NCBI GenBank assembly: GCA_022446885.1 | Contig: JAKVBU010000017.1 | Coordinates: 22,583-86,582, forward strand | DNA: 64,000 bases | Origin: Phycisphaerales bacterium | GTDB taxonomy: Bacteria > Planctomycetota > Phycisphaerae > Phycisphaerales > SM1A02 | Reading direction: 5' to 3' | Shown here: positions 1 to 7,839 of the stretch, piece after piece | How the letters are laid out: each line of letters opens with the position of its first letter | Numbering within the stretch: position 1 is the first letter of the stretch | The notes under the pieces: model-generated | What the model saw: the letters and a program-made list of their open reading frames with translations, nothing else | Database searches by the model: none | Told to the model about the DNA's origin: nothing | Program-made: the position numbers and the translations under genes

Positions 1-1040
1 CCAGAGAAGATGGTTTCCACCACCATGTACCCGATGACGAACCCCTGGTCGCCCCAGTTTGAAGACAGCAACGAGAACGACAAGTAGCAACCGGCCAGCC
101 CCAGCCCCCCGATGGCCGCAATCCGCCGTGGGCCGTAGCGGTCGGCCAGAAATCCCCCCAAGAGCGCCCCCGCCAAACCGACAAATGCAATCGACCCCAT
201 CCAACTGGAGTAGCTCTCTTGTGACCAGTTGAGATGCTGAATGAGCAGCCCGGGCGAACATGACCCAAGCAGACCGATCGTCATGTTGATGGAGAGCGCA
301 AGGAGCACCGCCAGCAGCGTGCTTCGAAGCGAGAAGGCCCGCAGCAGACGCTTGACAACCAACAGCGCCGAACCGGGCGGCGGTTGAGCACTGGCGCAGC
401 GATGCCCTTGCGTCCATGGCGCCAGCCGCTCGCCTTGTCGCTCCCGCACAAGTAGCGGGAGCAGCATGATTGCGGCGATGAATACCGCCAGAACAAGCGC
501 CGACATGCGCAAGCCCGCGCTGGCAGCGATCGCACCGAGCAGAGCGCCGCCCACAGCCAACCCGGTGATGTTGGAACCCCACATGAAGCCATTGACTCGG
601 CCGCGTTCAGCTTCGGTGAGTTGATCAACCGCCAGCGCATCCACCGACACGTCTTGCAGCGAACAGGCGATGTTGGTCAGCAGCAACATGCCAAGGAGCC
701 AGGATTGGTGCTCGATTGGATCGGGCCCAAATGCCAACCCGAGCACCGACAGCACCATGAGCGACTGAGCCGCAAGAATCCACGGGCGCCGTCGCCCCAT
801 GGCCGAGCCACTGAAGCGGTCGATCAATGGCCCCCAAGCCCACTTGAAGGTCCACGGCAGGAGGACGGTTGCCAGCAGCGAGGCAATCTGGGCTGCTGTG
901 GCGCCATGCTTCGTCAACGCTGCCGCGACCGCGATGGAGGCGAATCCATAGGGCAGCCCCTGAGCGAAGTACAGGGCGCACAGCACAATCGCACGAAGCA
1001 CTGGTCTCTGGGAGAGTGACACTGATTGTTCAGTTGCCAT
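1..1040 (-). CDS. AmpG-like MFS permease, 3' end outside window
   Basis: Inner-membrane major facilitator permease of the AmpG/PAT type, which imports muropeptides or related small solutes; the substrate here is unknown. About 346 residues are visible and the C-terminus lies beyond base 1. The N-terminus carries YFAQGLPYGF at residues 24-33, then KWAWGPLIDR and GRRRPWI, the pattern of the first helices and loop of AmpG-like proteins. A second MFS loop motif, GGFLADRYGPRR, follows about residue 290. The ATG at 1040 sits inside the end of the upstream glycosyltransferase gene (ATGGCAACTGA, 11-base overlap), so translation is probably coupled. Family assignment to MFS is firm; AmpG specificity is inference. 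Confidence 0.85.
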   Translation of the reverse strand, partial: MATEQSVSLSQRPVLRAIVLCALYFAQGLPYGFASIAVAAALTKHGATAAQIASLLATVLLPWTFKWAWGPLIDRFSGSAMGRRRPWILAAQSLMVLSVLGLAFGPDPIEHQSWLLGMLLLTNIACSLQDVSVDALAVDQLTEAERGRVNGFMWGSNITGLAVGGALLGAIAASAGLRMSALVLAVFIAAIMLLPLLVRERQGERLAPWTQGHRCASAQPPPGSALLVVKRLLRAFSLRSTLLAVLLALSINMTIGLLGSCSPGLLIQHLNWSQESYSSWMGSIAFVGLAGALLGGFLADRYGPRRIAAIGGLGLAGCYLSFSLLSSNWGDQGFVIGYMVVETIFS

Positions 1041-2181
1041 CGATGGCGTCCTGATACATGCCCTCGATCGCCTCGGCGATGGTCTCCGTCGCCAATGTCT
1101 CGAGCACCCAGGATCGCCCCGTCTCACCCATCTGCCTGCACTTGTCAGCGTCTCCCAACAGCGTGATCAGTGCTTCGCTCAATGCTGATGCTGACTGCTC
1201 AACTGCCATACCGCCACCGCTGGCCACGACCTCCCGCCATGTGTCAACCAGTTTCGTCGTGATGACGGGTGTTGCACAGGCGAGGGCTTCAAACTGCACG
1301 AAGCCGAAGTTCTCCTGACTGGAAGGCAGTACGAAGCAGTCTGCAGCCTGATAGAGCGACAGTTTCAGCGAGCCCCCGACGTGCCCAATGGCATGTACGC
1401 ACCCCTCTACACCGGACGCTTGAGCTTGCCGCATCAAGCCCGCCAGATAGTGTTCATCTCCGGTTCCGGCAAGTAACACCTGTACACCCGGATAGTGCTC
1501 ACGCAGGGCAGGGAGCGCGTCGATGAGATGCTCGATGCCCTTCTTCTCGTGGATCCGGCTCAAGAAGAGCAAGACCGGCCCGTCGCCATTGAACTGCTCG
1601 AAGGCATCCCGTGCCTCCTGAGGCCCCGGCAGTGACTGATACGGGCTCAGGTCGATGAGATTGGGAATCACCCGGGCTCGGCCCTTGGGGAACCACCTGG
1701 ATGACTGGGCCTCCTCACCACTGGCCGTGCAGTGAACGAAGGCAGCCCCCTCCAGACAGCGGCGCCCAGTCAGCGACAGGTACAGCCGTTTCTTCAATCC
1801 ACCCTGAGCCATGCACCAGTCGTCGAGCATCCCTCTGAGCGTGATGACATACGGCGTGGAGACGCGACGGCAGACCGAGGCGACCTGCGTGTTCACACGC
1901 TCCCACACCGCGTGCAGGTGCACGATGTCTGCGCTGGCGATCAAACTTCGAGCAAGTCGCAGTTGCCCGGGCAGGAAAATGCCCCTAGGCAGGGCCGGGC
2001 GAGGCAGCAGTTTCACCTCGGGGCCACCGTGGGCCCATGCCGCTGGCGTGTCCTTGGCGTCGGTCGTGAGCAGCGTGACGTCGTGCCCACGCGACTGCTG
2101 CACTGAACACAGATCAACGACGGCCCGTGGAGGGCCCCCATCGTGGAAATCCACTCTCTGCAGCACGTGCACGATGCGCAT
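1030..2181 (-). CDS. Glycosyltransferase family 4
   Basis: Cytoplasmic GT-B fold glycosyltransferase of 383 residues, expected to add a sugar from a nucleotide-sugar donor to an envelope glycan or lipid. The N-terminal acceptor domain begins MRIVHVLQRVDFHDGGPPRA, the usual GT4 opening with a glycine-rich loop. The donor domain shows FLSRIHEKKGIEHL near residue 212 and an E-x7-E motif in QENFGFVQFEAL near residue 285. I chose the ATG at 2181, four bases after the stop of the upstream lipoprotein gene, rather than a longer ORF that would run through it. It overlaps the permease downstream, making a three-gene operon. Confidence 0.9.
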   Translation of the reverse strand: MRIVHVLQRVDFHDGGPPRAVVDLCSVQQSRGHDVTLLTTDAKDTPAAWAHGGPEVKLLPRPALPRGIFLPGQLRLARSLIASADIVHLHAVWERVNTQVASVCRRVSTPYVITLRGMLDDWCMAQGGLKKRLYLSLTGRRCLEGAAFVHCTASGEEAQSSRWFPKGRARVIPNLIDLSPYQSLPGPQEARDAFEQFNGDGPVLLFLSRIHEKKGIEHLIDALPALREHYPGVQVLLAGTGDEHYLAGLMRQAQASGVEGCVHAIGHVGGSLKLSLYQAADCFVLPSSQENFGFVQFEALACATPVITTKLVDTWREVVASGGGMAVEQSASALSEALITLLGDADKCRQMGETGRSWVLETLATETIAEAIEGMYQDAIDGN

Positions 2182-2185
2182 GAGG

Positions 2186-2827
2186 TCAGGAACCCGCCTT
2201 TTTGATAGCTGCGAGAATGTCCTTGGCGGTAACAGATGGGGTGTCCAACACATTGAGCACCTTGCCATTCACCGTGACCATGGGCAGTGTGACGATGCCG
2301 CGAATCGCCAGCCCCTTGGCAGTCATGTAGGCACTGCGAACAGCCTCTGCCGCCAATTCATTGCGCAAGCAACCCGTTACCAGATTCGGTTCGAGCCCGG
2401 CCTGCGAAGCAACCTCTTCCAGCCACCAAGCCTGCCCATATCCGGGTGACCCGTTTGGTGGATACGCCTGCATGGCCTGCAGCAGCAGCAGTGAAGACTG
2501 ACTGCGAGTTGCCAGATCGCCTTTGACCGAATTCTGCACGCACCAGAGCACACACACTGCCGGCAGCGTGCCGTCCATGCTGCTGACGGGTTCGAGGCGA
2601 ATCCGGGCGGTGCCGGCGTGGGCCGGCCCGTCGAGCAGCGGCTGCAGTTCATTCTTGATGAAGGCAATCGAGGCGTCTTGACGCAACCCCACCCAGATGA
2701 CGACATCCACCGGCGCATCTTTGGCCCCAAACATGATCGGATCGTCATGAGGCACCGGAGTCGCTGGCGGCGGCGCGGCGCAGGCCCCGGCAAAAATGGA
2801 GCAGGCGACAATGAGCAGCCATCGCAT
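2186..2827 (-). CDS. Thioredoxin-fold (DsbA-like) lipoprotein without CXXC
   Basis: Exported protein of 213 residues with a short signal peptide ending FAGAC-AAP, a weak lipobox. The order of elements resembles DsbA/thioredoxin-like proteins: a beta strand VDVVIWVGL, a helical insert, and a loop TLPMVTVNG near residue 180 that matches the cis-proline loop. The place where CXXC would sit reads LRQD (residues 48-51), so oxidoreductase activity of the usual kind is unlikely. Two cysteines do occur in the helical region (VCVLWCV). It is the first gene of the operon with the glycosyltransferase and permease. A TATCTT hexamer ends six bases upstream of the ATG. It may be a binding or chaperone derivative of the fold. 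Confidence 0.65.
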   Translation of the reverse strand: MRWLLIVACSIFAGACAAPPPATPVPHDDPIMFGAKDAPVDVVIWVGLRQDASIAFIKNELQPLLDGPAHAGTARIRLEPVSSMDGTLPAVCVLWCVQNSVKGDLATRSQSSLLLLQAMQAYPPNGSPGYGQAWWLEEVASQAGLEPNLVTGCLRNELAAEAVRSAYMTAKGLAIRGIVTLPMVTVNGKVLNVLDTPSVTAKDILAAIKKAGS

Positions 2828-2833
2828 GTGGTC

Positions 2834-2839
2834 AAGATA
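2834..2839 (-). promoter_or_regulatory. -10-like TATCTT, leaderless position
   Basis: TATCTT lies six bases upstream of the ATG at 2827, so transcription would begin at or next to the start codon. No ribosome binding site is visible between them. Confidence 0.45.
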
Positions 2840-2926
2840 GTCGAGCAGGCCCGCCAGGATGATAGACCGCCATCCACAACCCGCCTGCAATTGTGCGCCC
2901 TGACGAGGACCGGGGCCACCCCCCGG

Positions 2927-2932
2927 TAGGAT
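2927..2932 (+). promoter_or_regulatory. -10-like TAGGAT before DUF669-like gene
   Basis: GGTAGGAT is followed by seven bases and then the ATG at 2940. The in-frame ATG at 2931 lies inside the hexamer, so the later ATG is the better start if this is the promoter. Confidence 0.5.
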
Positions 2933-2939
2933 GAGCACC

Positions 2940-3413
2940 ATGGAATTCAACCCAGATGATGCCGGCGATCGTGGCAGTTTCACCCTGCTCCCAGAGGGGC
3001 TCTACGACATCGAGGTGGTAGACGCCGAGGAACGAACCAGCCAGAAGGGCAATCAGATGATCGCCCTCACCATCGAGGCCAAGCACCCCGATGGCTACCC
3101 CAGCCGGGTGTGGGACTACCTCGTCTCAACGCCTGCTGCGGTCTTCAAGATCAAGCAATTCTGCGACGCGGCAGGCCTCGACAAGGAGTTCACGGCCGGC
3201 ACGTTGAAGGAGTCCCACTGCCGCGGACGCCGCCTGAAGGCGAAGATCTTCATCGAGTCTGGTCGGGAGGGGTATCAAGACCGAAACGCCATCCGCGAGT
3301 ACGTCCACACTTCGGACATCGGCGGCGGCGGAATCTCCACCATGCCCGAGCAGACCATGGCGGCCGCTCCTGCGCAGGCGGCTCCCGTGACGGAAGACGA
3401 GATTCCCTTCTGA
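2940..3413 (+). CDS. DUF669-like protein with SSB-type acidic C-terminal tip
   Basis: Small cytoplasmic protein of about 157 residues. The body (FTLLPEGLYDIEVVDAEE, then a lysine- and glycine-containing loop and GYPSRVWDYLV) matches the pattern I know from DUF669, a family common in phage recombination modules and suspected to bind single-stranded DNA. The C-terminus is a low-complexity Met/Pro/Ala/Gln linker ending EDEIPF, almost the DDDIPF tip by which bacterial SSB recruits partner proteins. No phage genes are nearby, so this is a chromosomal copy. Start taken at 2940 because of the TAGGAT hexamer; 2931 adds three residues. Function in DNA repair or replication is inference. Confidence 0.7.
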   Translation: MEFNPDDAGDRGSFTLLPEGLYDIEVVDAEERTSQKGNQMIALTIEAKHPDGYPSRVWDYLVSTPAAVFKIKQFCDAAGLDKEFTAGTLKESHCRGRRLKAKIFIESGREGYQDRNAIREYVHTSDIGGGGISTMPEQTMAAAPAQAAPVTEDEIPF

Positions 3414-3498
3414 GGCAATTGGCGGTTCAAACAGCACCAGGGCTTGGATGCGTTTGACCCGGCCAGCCATCGGATATTCAGTTGTTGGTGTGCCTGGC

Positions 3499-3548
3499 CT
3501 CTTCCAAGACAGGTCTCTTCCCAGACCGGTTCTCTTCCAAGACAGGCC
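3499..3548. repeat. Three tandem 16-17 bp CTCTTCCMAGACMGG units
   Basis: Intergenic between two convergent genes. Units begin at 3499, 3515 and 3532, reading CTCTTCCAAGACAGG, CTCTTCCCAGACCGG and CTCTTCCAAGACAGG. A partial copy, TTCCTGGCC, follows. They resemble the TTCCAAACNGGCC repeats near 23.6 kb. Confidence 0.7.
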
Positions 3549-3570
3549 TTCCTGGCCCCCCAGCCCCCGC

Positions 3571-3717
3571 TCAGTCCTCGTTGCTGTCGGTGACCTCGTC
3601 TGAGATCTCTACAGCTTCCAGTTCACTGGCGTAACTGGCGGCATTGCGCATCAACAGCAGGCCCCAGACAAGGAGAAAGACGACCCAGGCCAGATTGGTG
3701 CCGATCGTGAGCAACAT
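3571..3717 (-). CDS. Small single-span membrane protein
   Basis: Predicted 48-residue protein. A hydrophobic segment of about 22 residues at the N-terminus (MLLTIGTNLAWVVFLLVWGL) is followed by an acidic cytoplasmic or periplasmic tail rich in Glu and Asp. A good ribosome binding site, AGGAGTT, lies nine bases upstream of the ATG at 3717, which is why I take this start and not the longer ORF. I recognise no family. Coding status rests on the RBS and the coherent membrane-plus-acidic-tail layout. Confidence 0.55.
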   Translation of the reverse strand: MLLTIGTNLAWVVFLLVWGLLLMRNAASYASELEAVEISDEVTDSNED

Positions 3718-3792
3718 GTGTGTGCAACTCCTGTTGAGCGGGCCTGTCAGACCCAGAACAAGGCAGGATACCAAAGCCCTCCCTATGCACGC

Positions 3793-3798
3793 TAGGCT
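3793..3798 (+). promoter_or_regulatory. -10-like TAGGCT, leaderless position
   Basis: GCTAGGCT followed by six bases and the ATG at 3805. There is no ribosome binding site in the gap. Confidence 0.5.
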
Positions 3799-3804
3799 GC
3801 CGTC

Positions 3805-4482
3805 ATGTTCGCAGCATGTCTGGCGGGTCTAGCCCTGATCGGTGCTGAACGCGGGTTCACTCCCTTGTTCAATGGCACTGATCTTGAGGGCTGGATGGGC
3901 GACACGACGGGATACCTGGCTCAGGCAGGCGAGATCCGCGTTGCCCCACAAGGGGCCTCCGGAAAGGGGCCCGGCTTCCTCTACACCAAGGGCACTTGGG
4001 GCGACTTCGAGTTGCGGTTCGAATTCAAACTCACGCCTGGCGCCAACAACGGGCTGGCCATTCGGGCCCCCGGCACCGGGAATCCCGCCTTTGACGCCAT
4101 GGAAGTGCAGATTCTCGACAACACGCACCCGATGTACGCCACGCTCAAGCCATGGCAGTACCACGGTTCGATCTATGGCGTGGCAGCAGCCCGGCGTGGC
4201 TTCCTCAAGCCGGTGGGCGAGTGGAATGACGAGACCGTGATCTGTGATGGAGATCGAGTCACCGTCATTCTCAATGGGCACGTATTGCTGGACGCCGATC
4301 TGGCCGAGGCACGATCAAACGGCACAGTCGATGGGCAGGCACACCCCGGATTGAATCGCCCATCTGGCCATTTGGGTTTCTGCGGCCATGGAAGCGAAGT
4401 CGCATTCCGGAATATCCGCATTCGCCCACTTGCCCCGGCCAGTGCGCCGCCACCTTCGACCGACAGCGAGCGCGGCTCGTGA
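3805..4482 (+). CDS. Secreted DUF1080 (3-keto-disaccharide hydrolase-like) protein
   Basis: Exported 225-residue protein with a short signal peptide (about residues 1-14) and one DUF1080 domain, a concanavalin/LamG-like jelly roll. FTPLFNGTDLEGW at residues 18-30 is the family hallmark, followed by GDFELRFEFKL, NNGLAIRAP, MEVQILDN and, near the C-terminus, GHLGFCGHGSEVAFRNIRI. Members have been linked to glycoside or 3-keto-sugar hydrolysis, while others are only carbohydrate-binding. The gene starts a pair with the acyltransferase downstream, overlapping it by four bases (GTGA). A second DUF1080 gene lies at 52.7 kb. Confidence 0.88.
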   Translation: MFAACLAGLALIGAERGFTPLFNGTDLEGWMGDTTGYLAQAGEIRVAPQGASGKGPGFLYTKGTWGDFELRFEFKLTPGANNGLAIRAPGTGNPAFDAMEVQILDNTHPMYATLKPWQYHGSIYGVAAARRGFLKPVGEWNDETVICDGDRVTVILNGHVLLDADLAEARSNGTVDGQAHPGLNRPSGHLGFCGHGSEVAFRNIRIRPLAPASAPPPSTDSERGS

Positions 4483-6350
4483 CAGAGCCGCCCCGCCCAA
4501 GCCTGATGCCGAATCTCCAGATTCCCGAGCCCCGCATGGGGCCAATCAGGCGGGCGCTTTTTCGCATGGGATGGCCCATCATCCGCAAGATGCTCGCCCT
4601 GCCTGGCCTCGACAGGGTCTATCGCGACGGCATGCACCTGCTGGAAGAGCACGGCACGGGCGATTTTGAAACCTGGACGCTGGAGGGCATGGACGCCACG
4701 CTGGAAGTGACGGACGAGGAACTCGCCCATATTCCCGAAGAAGGCCCCCTGCTTGCTGTCGCAAATCACCCTTACGGCATGTTTGACGGCCTGGCGCTGG
4801 GCGCGTTGCTGCGAAACCGTCGGCCGGACTACCGGGTCATGGGCAATCGATCTCTGACGATGTTCCCTGGCATGGTGCCGCAAATGATCCAGGTGGATCT
4901 CACCGAGACCGCCGATGCCCGCCGCTCGAACCTGTCCGCGATCAGGGCCTGCCTGCGTCATCTGCGTGATGGCGGCTGTCTCTCGATGTTCCCCGCCGGT
5001 GAAGTGGCGCACCGCACTTGGTCTCGTTGGAGCGTGACAGACTCCCCGTGGAATCGGGTCGTAGCCACGCTGGCTCGACGCGAAGGCGTGCACGTGCTGC
5101 CGATCCACTTCCACGGACACAACAAGCTGTTCTTTCACTTGAGCGGACTCCTCTCGGGTCGTCTGCGCACGCTGCAACTTCCACGCACGCTCACCCAATT
5201 GAGAGGGGCCGTGATTCAAGCCTCGATCGGTCGGCCCGTGACGCCCGACGAGATCGCCCAGTGTGGCGACGACGACACGCTCACCGAGTACCTACGTAGT
5301 CGAGTCTTCATGCTCAGAAGTCGGCGCCGGGCCCACTTGGCAGCCAAGGTTGGCTCGCTTCCCAAGTCTGACGGGCTGCTTCCCCGACTGAGCACATCGG
5401 ATCGATGCGCGGGCGAAGTCATGGACCTGCCCGATCGATGCCTGCTGCTCGAAAGCGGTGACATGTCGGTGTACATCGCCAAGTCGCAGTTGATTCCGAA
5501 CATCGTTCACGAGATTGGCCGCCTGCGTGAGGTCGCATTCAGGGCGGTCGGCGAAGGCACCGGCAATGATGTCGACCTGGATCGCTTCGACAGGTCCTAC
5601 CGGCACCTGTTCATCTGGAATCACGCCAAGCAGGAGATCGTGGGCGCGTACCGCCTCGGCCTTACTGACGAGATTGTCCGGGCACAAGGGCTCGGTGGGC
5701 TCTACACCCGAACGTTGTTTGACTTTGGCCGTCCACTTCTTGATGAAATCGGGCCGGCCATCGAGTTGGGGCGATCATTCATCAGCCCGGAGTATCAACG
5801 GGCTTTCAAGCCACTCTTGCTGCTCTGGAAGGGCATCTGCCGTTTCGTGCACGCCCACCCTCGATACCGATACGCCTTTGGTGTGGTGAGCATCAGCAAT
5901 GAGTATGAGGCGCTCTCCAAGCGACTGATGACCGAGTTCCTGACAGACACCACAATGGCGAAGACGCTGGGCGATCTGGTCTCTGCAAAGAACCCACACC
6001 AGCCAGTCGAGGTCACGCACTGGGACCATGACCAAGTCAGGGTGGTGTGCACGAGCCTGCAGAGTGTCGAGACGCTGGTTCGTGAGATTGAAAACGACCG
6101 AGTGGGTGTACCGATTCTCGTCAAGCAATACCTGAAGCTCAACGCCCAATTGCTGGCTGTGTTCAACGTGGATCGATCGTTCTCAGATGTGATCGACGGC
6201 CTGATGCTGGTTGATTTCACCAAGGTCGATCGCCGAATAGGCGACTACTACATGGGCCCCGACGAGATCGTGGAGTTTCTTGAGTACCACGGGGTGGACC
6301 CAGATGAACATCGAGATCGCTTCGCACGCCCTCAGGCCCGAGGGGCCTGA
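4479..6350 (+). CDS. Two-domain O-acyl/N-acyltransferase, OlsF-like aminolipid synthase
   Basis: Predicted 623-residue membrane-associated enzyme. The N-terminal half is a PlsC-like acyltransferase with NHPYGMFDG near residues 96-104, the H-x5-D form typical of OlsA/putative-hemolysin relatives, and FPAGEVA further on. The C-terminal half, from about residue 320, resembles OlsB/GNAT N-acyltransferases (VFRLREVAFRAVGEG-like stretch, VGAYRLG, ELGRSFISPEYQR). Fused pairs of this order are known as OlsF, which makes ornithine or other amino-acid lipids in one polypeptide. The GTG start overlaps the upstream DUF1080 stop (GTGA). The substrate amino acid cannot be read from sequence. Phosphorus-free lipids would fit a marine bacterium, which is inference. 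Confidence 0.75.
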   Translation: MTEPPRPSLMPNLQIPEPRMGPIRRALFRMGWPIIRKMLALPGLDRVYRDGMHLLEEHGTGDFETWTLEGMDATLEVTDEELAHIPEEGPLLAVANHPYGMFDGLALGALLRNRRPDYRVMGNRSLTMFPGMVPQMIQVDLTETADARRSNLSAIRACLRHLRDGGCLSMFPAGEVAHRTWSRWSVTDSPWNRVVATLARREGVHVLPIHFHGHNKLFFHLSGLLSGRLRTLQLPRTLTQLRGAVIQASIGRPVTPDEIAQCGDDDTLTEYLRSRVFMLRSRRRAHLAAKVGSLPKSDGLLPRLSTSDRCAGEVMDLPDRCLLLESGDMSVYIAKSQLIPNIVHEIGRLREVAFRAVGEGTGNDVDLDRFDRSYRHLFIWNHAKQEIVGAYRLGLTDEIVRAQGLGGLYTRTLFDFGRPLLDEIGPAIELGRSFISPEYQRAFKPLLLLWKGICRFVHAHPRYRYAFGVVSISNEYEALSKRLMTEFLTDTTMAKTLGDLVSAKNPHQPVEVTHWDHDQVRVVCTSLQSVETLVREIENDRVGVPILVKQYLKLNAQLLAVFNVDRSFSDVIDGLMLVDFTKVDRRIGDYYMGPDEIVEFLEYHGVDPDEHRDRFARPQARGA

Positions 6351-6368
6351 TCGACTCAGCTGGTCTGT

Positions 6369-6908
6369 TCAGTTGATCGACGCACGAACCGGGGATGCGC
6401 CCTGTGCCCGGTGGCTCGCTTCCACCACGCTTGGGGTGGCGCTCAACACGACTGTACGGAGGGCATCGGCCACGAATGTCGTGCTTGAGTCGGCCCATGC
6501 CTCTCGAAGGCGTCGGTGTGTGATGTCCTGCTCATTCCAGTCAAACTCGACAATTGTCGTCCAGGTGGTGCCGGGGGGCACTTGGCCGATCTCCACGGGC
6601 ATCTTCACTGATCCGGCGCGGGGCACGTCAATCACGACAGTCCCGTGGCCGCGTTCAATGTGAACCCCCTCTTGCGGGCAGGCAAACATGAGTTCAACTT
6701 GAAGGGCGCGTTCGGCAGTCACACCGGGGACCAGTATTGTCGAGGCAATGTGCACATCGATCAACATGTCATTGACGGCAGGACACCCCTCAGACTGCTC
6801 GGCGATGGCATCCGATGGGCCTGACCCCGTCAGCAGTGAGCCCGCCATGAGGGCAAACAGAGCAGCTGCGCCGATGATTGTTCGTCGAGGTGAGGTGAAG
6901 ATACCCAT
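6369..6908 (-). CDS. Secreted hypothetical protein
   Basis: Predicted 179-residue exported protein. The N-terminus MGIFTSPRRTIIGAAALFAL is a signal peptide, with likely cleavage after the LLTGSG/SDAIA region. The mature part alternates beta-like segments (ILVPGV, LQVELMFACP, GHGTVVIDVP, TTWTTIVEFDW) with two cysteines. GGAGG lies nine bases upstream of the ATG at 6908. I do not recognise a family. It is convergent with the acyltransferase gene (18-base gap) and divergent from the SmpA-like lipoprotein gene. Confidence 0.65.
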   Translation of the reverse strand: MGIFTSPRRTIIGAAALFALMAGSLLTGSGPSDAIAEQSEGCPAVNDMLIDVHIASTILVPGVTAERALQVELMFACPQEGVHIERGHGTVVIDVPRAGSVKMPVEIGQVPPGTTWTTIVEFDWNEQDITHRRLREAWADSSTTFVADALRTVVLSATPSVVEASHRAQGASPVRASIN

Positions 6909-7003
6909 TGCGTAAAGAACCTCCGAGTTCAGGAAGACGATGTCCTCCGACCGAAACTTCTTTCGGATGGACTGGCCCTCAACTGTCCCTCGGACCCCCC
7001 CAC

Positions 7004-7444
7004 ATGGCACACTGCAATCAAATGCACCCCGCCCCAAATCCACCAGACCGCACAGGCCGACCTCAATGTGCCGCTGTCGCCCTTTCAGCCCTGTTAGGCC
7101 TGTTTGTGGCGCTCGTGGGCTGTCAGGCCCGGCCAGCAGCGGATTTCTCCAGAATCCGCCCGGGCATGTCCCAGTCACAAGTTGAGGCCATTCTGGGCCG
7201 CCCCAGCAGCATGCTTGAGCCGCCACCGCCCGAACATGACCAACGCCCTGCTACCTGGGCGAGCCGATGGCAGTGGGGTGACACCCTGAGCTCTGCCGCA
7301 ACAAGTGCGGTTTTCATCGATCAGCCCCCACCTGCACGGGTTGGGGTCGTGTGGTTCGATGCTCAGGGCAAGGTCATTGAAGTCAGAGCCCCTCAGGCTG
7401 AACCTCCACCGACAGCCGATCCGTGGGCTGCGCCACCTCGTTGA
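7004..7444 (+). CDS. SmpA/OmlA (BamE-like) domain lipoprotein
   Basis: Predicted lipoprotein of about 146 residues. A signal peptide ends in the lipobox LVGC, followed by FSRIRPGMSQSQVEAILGRP, the classic opening of the SmpA/OmlA/BamE fold. A tryptophan-rich strand region (WASRWQWGD) and VVWFDAQGKV complete the domain, and the C-terminus is proline-rich. Proteins of this fold attach to the outer membrane assembly machinery or bind peptidoglycan-associated partners; which applies here is unknown. The start could also be the ATG at 7022, as neither has a clear ribosome binding site. Confidence 0.7.
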   Translation: MAHCNQMHPAPNPPDRTGRPQCAAVALSALLGLFVALVGCQARPAADFSRIRPGMSQSQVEAILGRPSSMLEPPPPEHDQRPATWASRWQWGDTLSSAATSAVFIDQPPPARVGVVWFDAQGKVIEVRAPQAEPPPTADPWAAPPR

Positions 7445-7474
7445 TCGAGTGTTCGTCGGGGGGCCTTGGAGCCC

Positions 7475-7480
7475 TACAAT
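7475..7480 (+). promoter_or_regulatory. -10 TACAAT before STAS gene
   Basis: TACAAT lies eight bases upstream of the ATG at 7489, with TTCGTC as a possible -35 at a 17-base spacing. It predicts a leaderless or nearly leaderless message. Confidence 0.5.
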
Positions 7481-7488
7481 ACGGGGCC

Positions 7489-7839
7489 ATGTCCGAGTGC
7501 CCACTTCATCTTCACTGCGAGTCGATCGAAGACGAACTGCACATGCGTCTGGAGACGCAGATGCTGGGCGCAGAAGGTGCACGTCAGATCAATGAAGCGA
7601 TCAAGGATGCACTCGATATGGACGGCAAAGGGGCGTCAACCACCCCCAATGTGGTTCGAGTTGACTTGGCCCAGGTGAGTGGCATGGGCAGCGCAGCCAT
7701 CGGCGCCTTCATCGTGTTGCACAAGTCACTTGATGCAAAGGCCTGTCGGCTGGAACTGGACAACCCCAACAAGTCCATCCGGGAAGCACTCGAATTCCTG
7801 AAACTTGATCGCGTGCTTACGATCACCTCCCGACAGTGA
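7489..7839 (+). CDS. STAS-domain anti-sigma factor antagonist-like protein
   Basis: Cytoplasmic 116-residue single STAS domain. VRVDLAQVSGMGSAAIGAFI contains the conserved loop where SpoIIAA-type antagonists carry the phosphorylated serine (here MGS), followed by a helix and the final strand/helix IREALEFLKLDRVLTI. Such proteins are switched by a kinase and dephosphorylated by PP2C enzymes. Two PP2C/SpoIIE-type phosphatases lie in this window (12.2 and 40 kb), but no HATPase kinase is visible. The stop overlaps the folE2 GTG start (GTGA), so the two genes are probably co-translated. Confidence 0.85.
   Translation: MSECPLHLHCESIEDELHMRLETQMLGAEGARQINEAIKDALDMDGKGASTTPNVVRVDLAQVSGMGSAAIGAFIVLHKSLDAKACRLELDNPNKSIREALEFLKLDRVLTITSRQ

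Noticed and set aside
2940..3413. Prophage, suggested by the DUF669-like gene
   Set aside because: No integrase, terminase, capsid or tail genes lie nearby; neighbours are ordinary chromosomal envelope genes.
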